From an uncultured Synechococcus sp. (lineage in GTDB: Bacteria; Cyanobacteriota; Cyanobacteriia; PCC-6307; Cyanobiaceae), in the NCBI GenBank assembly GCA_913020095.1, contig CAJWAH010000087.1, positions 1 through 6,218 of the forward strand: a stretch of 6,218 nt of DNA, read 5' to 3'. The position numbers were made by a program, and so were the translations under genes. Numbering within the stretch: the stretch's first letter is position 1; each line of letters opens with the position of its first letter. This document shows positions 5,444 to 6,218 of the stretch, in pieces. The notes beneath the pieces were generated by a model. It saw only the letters and a program-made list of their open reading frames with translations, had not been told where the DNA came from and searched no databases.

Positions 5444-6218
5444 ATGAAACGCCGCGTGTATCTGGATCATCTCTCGGGCGGGCCGCTGGCTCCCGAAGTG
5501 AGCGCGGCGATGCGTCCGTGGCTGGAGGAGATTCACGGTAATGCGGCCTCCCTGCATCGGCACGGGCTCAAGGCTCGCGAAGCCCTCGACACAGCCGCCG
5601 CCCAATGCGCCGCGATGATCGGCGCGCCGGCGGACGATCTGGTGTTCACCAGTTCCGGCACGGAGGCCAATAACCTCGCGGTCAAAGGCGTCGCCGAGGC
5701 CCAGCGCGAACGCGGCACGCATCTTGTCCTTTCAAACATCGAACATCCCTCCATCGAGCAGTCCGTCGTCTGGCTCGAGCAACACGGGTTCACCGCCACG
5801 CGTGTGCCGGTGGATGGCGAAGGCCGCTTGTCCCCGGCAGCCGTAGCTGAGGCGGTCACCGACCAAACCATCCTCATCGCCACGCACCACGCCAATCATG
5901 ATCTCGGTGCCGTGCAAAACCTCCCCGCACTTGGCGCCTTGGCGGGCGAACGTGGCATTCCGTTGCTGATCGATGCTACTGCCAGCGGCGGGTGGTTGCC
6001 GGTGGATGTGACGGCGCATTCCATCTCCCTGCTCACTCTGGCCCCGCACCGTTTTGGCGGACCGCAAGGTGTGGGGGTGTTATACCGCAATCCGCGCGTG
6101 CCCTTGGCCCCGCAATTGCATGGCGGCGTACAACAGGGCGGATTGCGGGCCGGCACGGAGAATCTCGCGGCCATCGTCGGCGCGGGCGCGGCCTCGGCCT
6201 TGCCGGCGATCGAGGTGA
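5444..6218 (+). CDS. NifS/IscS-like cysteine desulfurase family protein with altered PLP pocket (3' partial)
   Basis: 258 residues are visible from ATG 5444; the frame is still open at the right edge, so the catalytic-Cys loop (around residue 328 in IscS) is not seen. The fold-type I aminotransferase class V pattern is clear: VYLDHLSGGPLAPEV, HGNAASLHRHGLKAR, FTSSGTEANNLAVKG (Thr73 phosphate contact), IEHPSIEQ (His101, the ring-stacking His), IDAT (Asp177), GGPQGVGVLY and RAGTEN. Key positions differ from IscS: the Schiff-base Lys206 equivalent is Arg203 (PHRF in place of GHKxYG), Gln183 is Ala180, Asn155 is His152 and Ser203 is Ala200. Normal enzymes take sulfur from cysteine for Fe-S clusters or tRNA thiolation; this one may bind PLP poorly or act non-catalytically, which is inference. 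It starts 24 bases after the lyase stop, with no clear Shine-Dalgarno. Confidence 0.82.
   Translation, partial: MKRRVYLDHLSGGPLAPEVSAAMRPWLEEIHGNAASLHRHGLKAREALDTAAAQCAAMIGAPADDLVFTSSGTEANNLAVKGVAEAQRERGTHLVLSNIEHPSIEQSVVWLEQHGFTATRVPVDGEGRLSPAAVAEAVTDQTILIATHHANHDLGAVQNLPALGALAGERGIPLLIDATASGGWLPVDVTAHSISLLTLAPHRFGGPQGVGVLYRNPRVPLAPQLHGGVQQGGLRAGTENLAAIVGAGAASALPAIEV

Noticed and set aside
5402..6174. Several minus-strand open frames at the right end
   Set aside because: All are shadows of the NifS-like gene on the plus strand, which has clear family motifs through the whole stretch.

Overview
This window looks like three unrelated pieces of bacterial DNA joined end to end, most likely a metagenomic assembly chimera, and should not be read as one natural locus. 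By eye, protein content and codon use change at about 4459-4471 and again at about 4901-4918. No insertion sequence, attachment site, integrase, tRNA, rRNA or CRISPR array was found at the joins or elsewhere.

Block A (1 to about 4465) is probably from a Synechococcus/Cyanobium-like picocyanobacterium. That assignment is an inference from gene style, moderate-to-high GC with many T-ending codons, and the chitinase architecture. In order it holds: the N-terminal part of a 3-hydroxyisobutyrate-dehydrogenase-like reductase (minus strand, running off the left edge); a small exported glycine-zipper protein; a pterin-4a-carbinolamine dehydratase; a LuxR/NarL-type regulator whose receiver domain has lost its phosphorylation residues; a short intergenic region with two hairpins; and a large modular GH18 chitinase. 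The chitinase has no signal peptide and carries a duplicated N-terminal module, a His cluster, two CBM2-like domains, a Pro/Glu linker and a ChiA-like catalytic domain. The chitinase is cut just after its catalytic DxDxE motif by the first join.

Block B (about 4460-4906) is an internal piece of an MsbA-type lipid A flippase (ABC exporter membrane domain) of proteobacterial character, with strongly G/C-ending codons. Block C (about 4910-6218) holds the C-terminal end of a PL10-like pectate lyase. It is followed 24 bases later by a NifS/IscS-fold protein that runs off the right edge; the style suggests Verrucomicrobiota or Planctomycetota, with low confidence. Blocks B and C happen to share a reading frame, so 4436-5419 reads as one open frame that is almost certainly not a real gene.

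The points most worth following up are the two joins, the cysteine-desulfurase-like protein in which Arg replaces the PLP-binding Lys and other PLP-pocket residues are changed, the cyanobacterial chitinase architecture with its duplicated N-terminal module, and the phosphorylation-independent LuxR regulator. No convincing new multi-gene system is visible. The tempting fusion genes here are explained better by misassembly.
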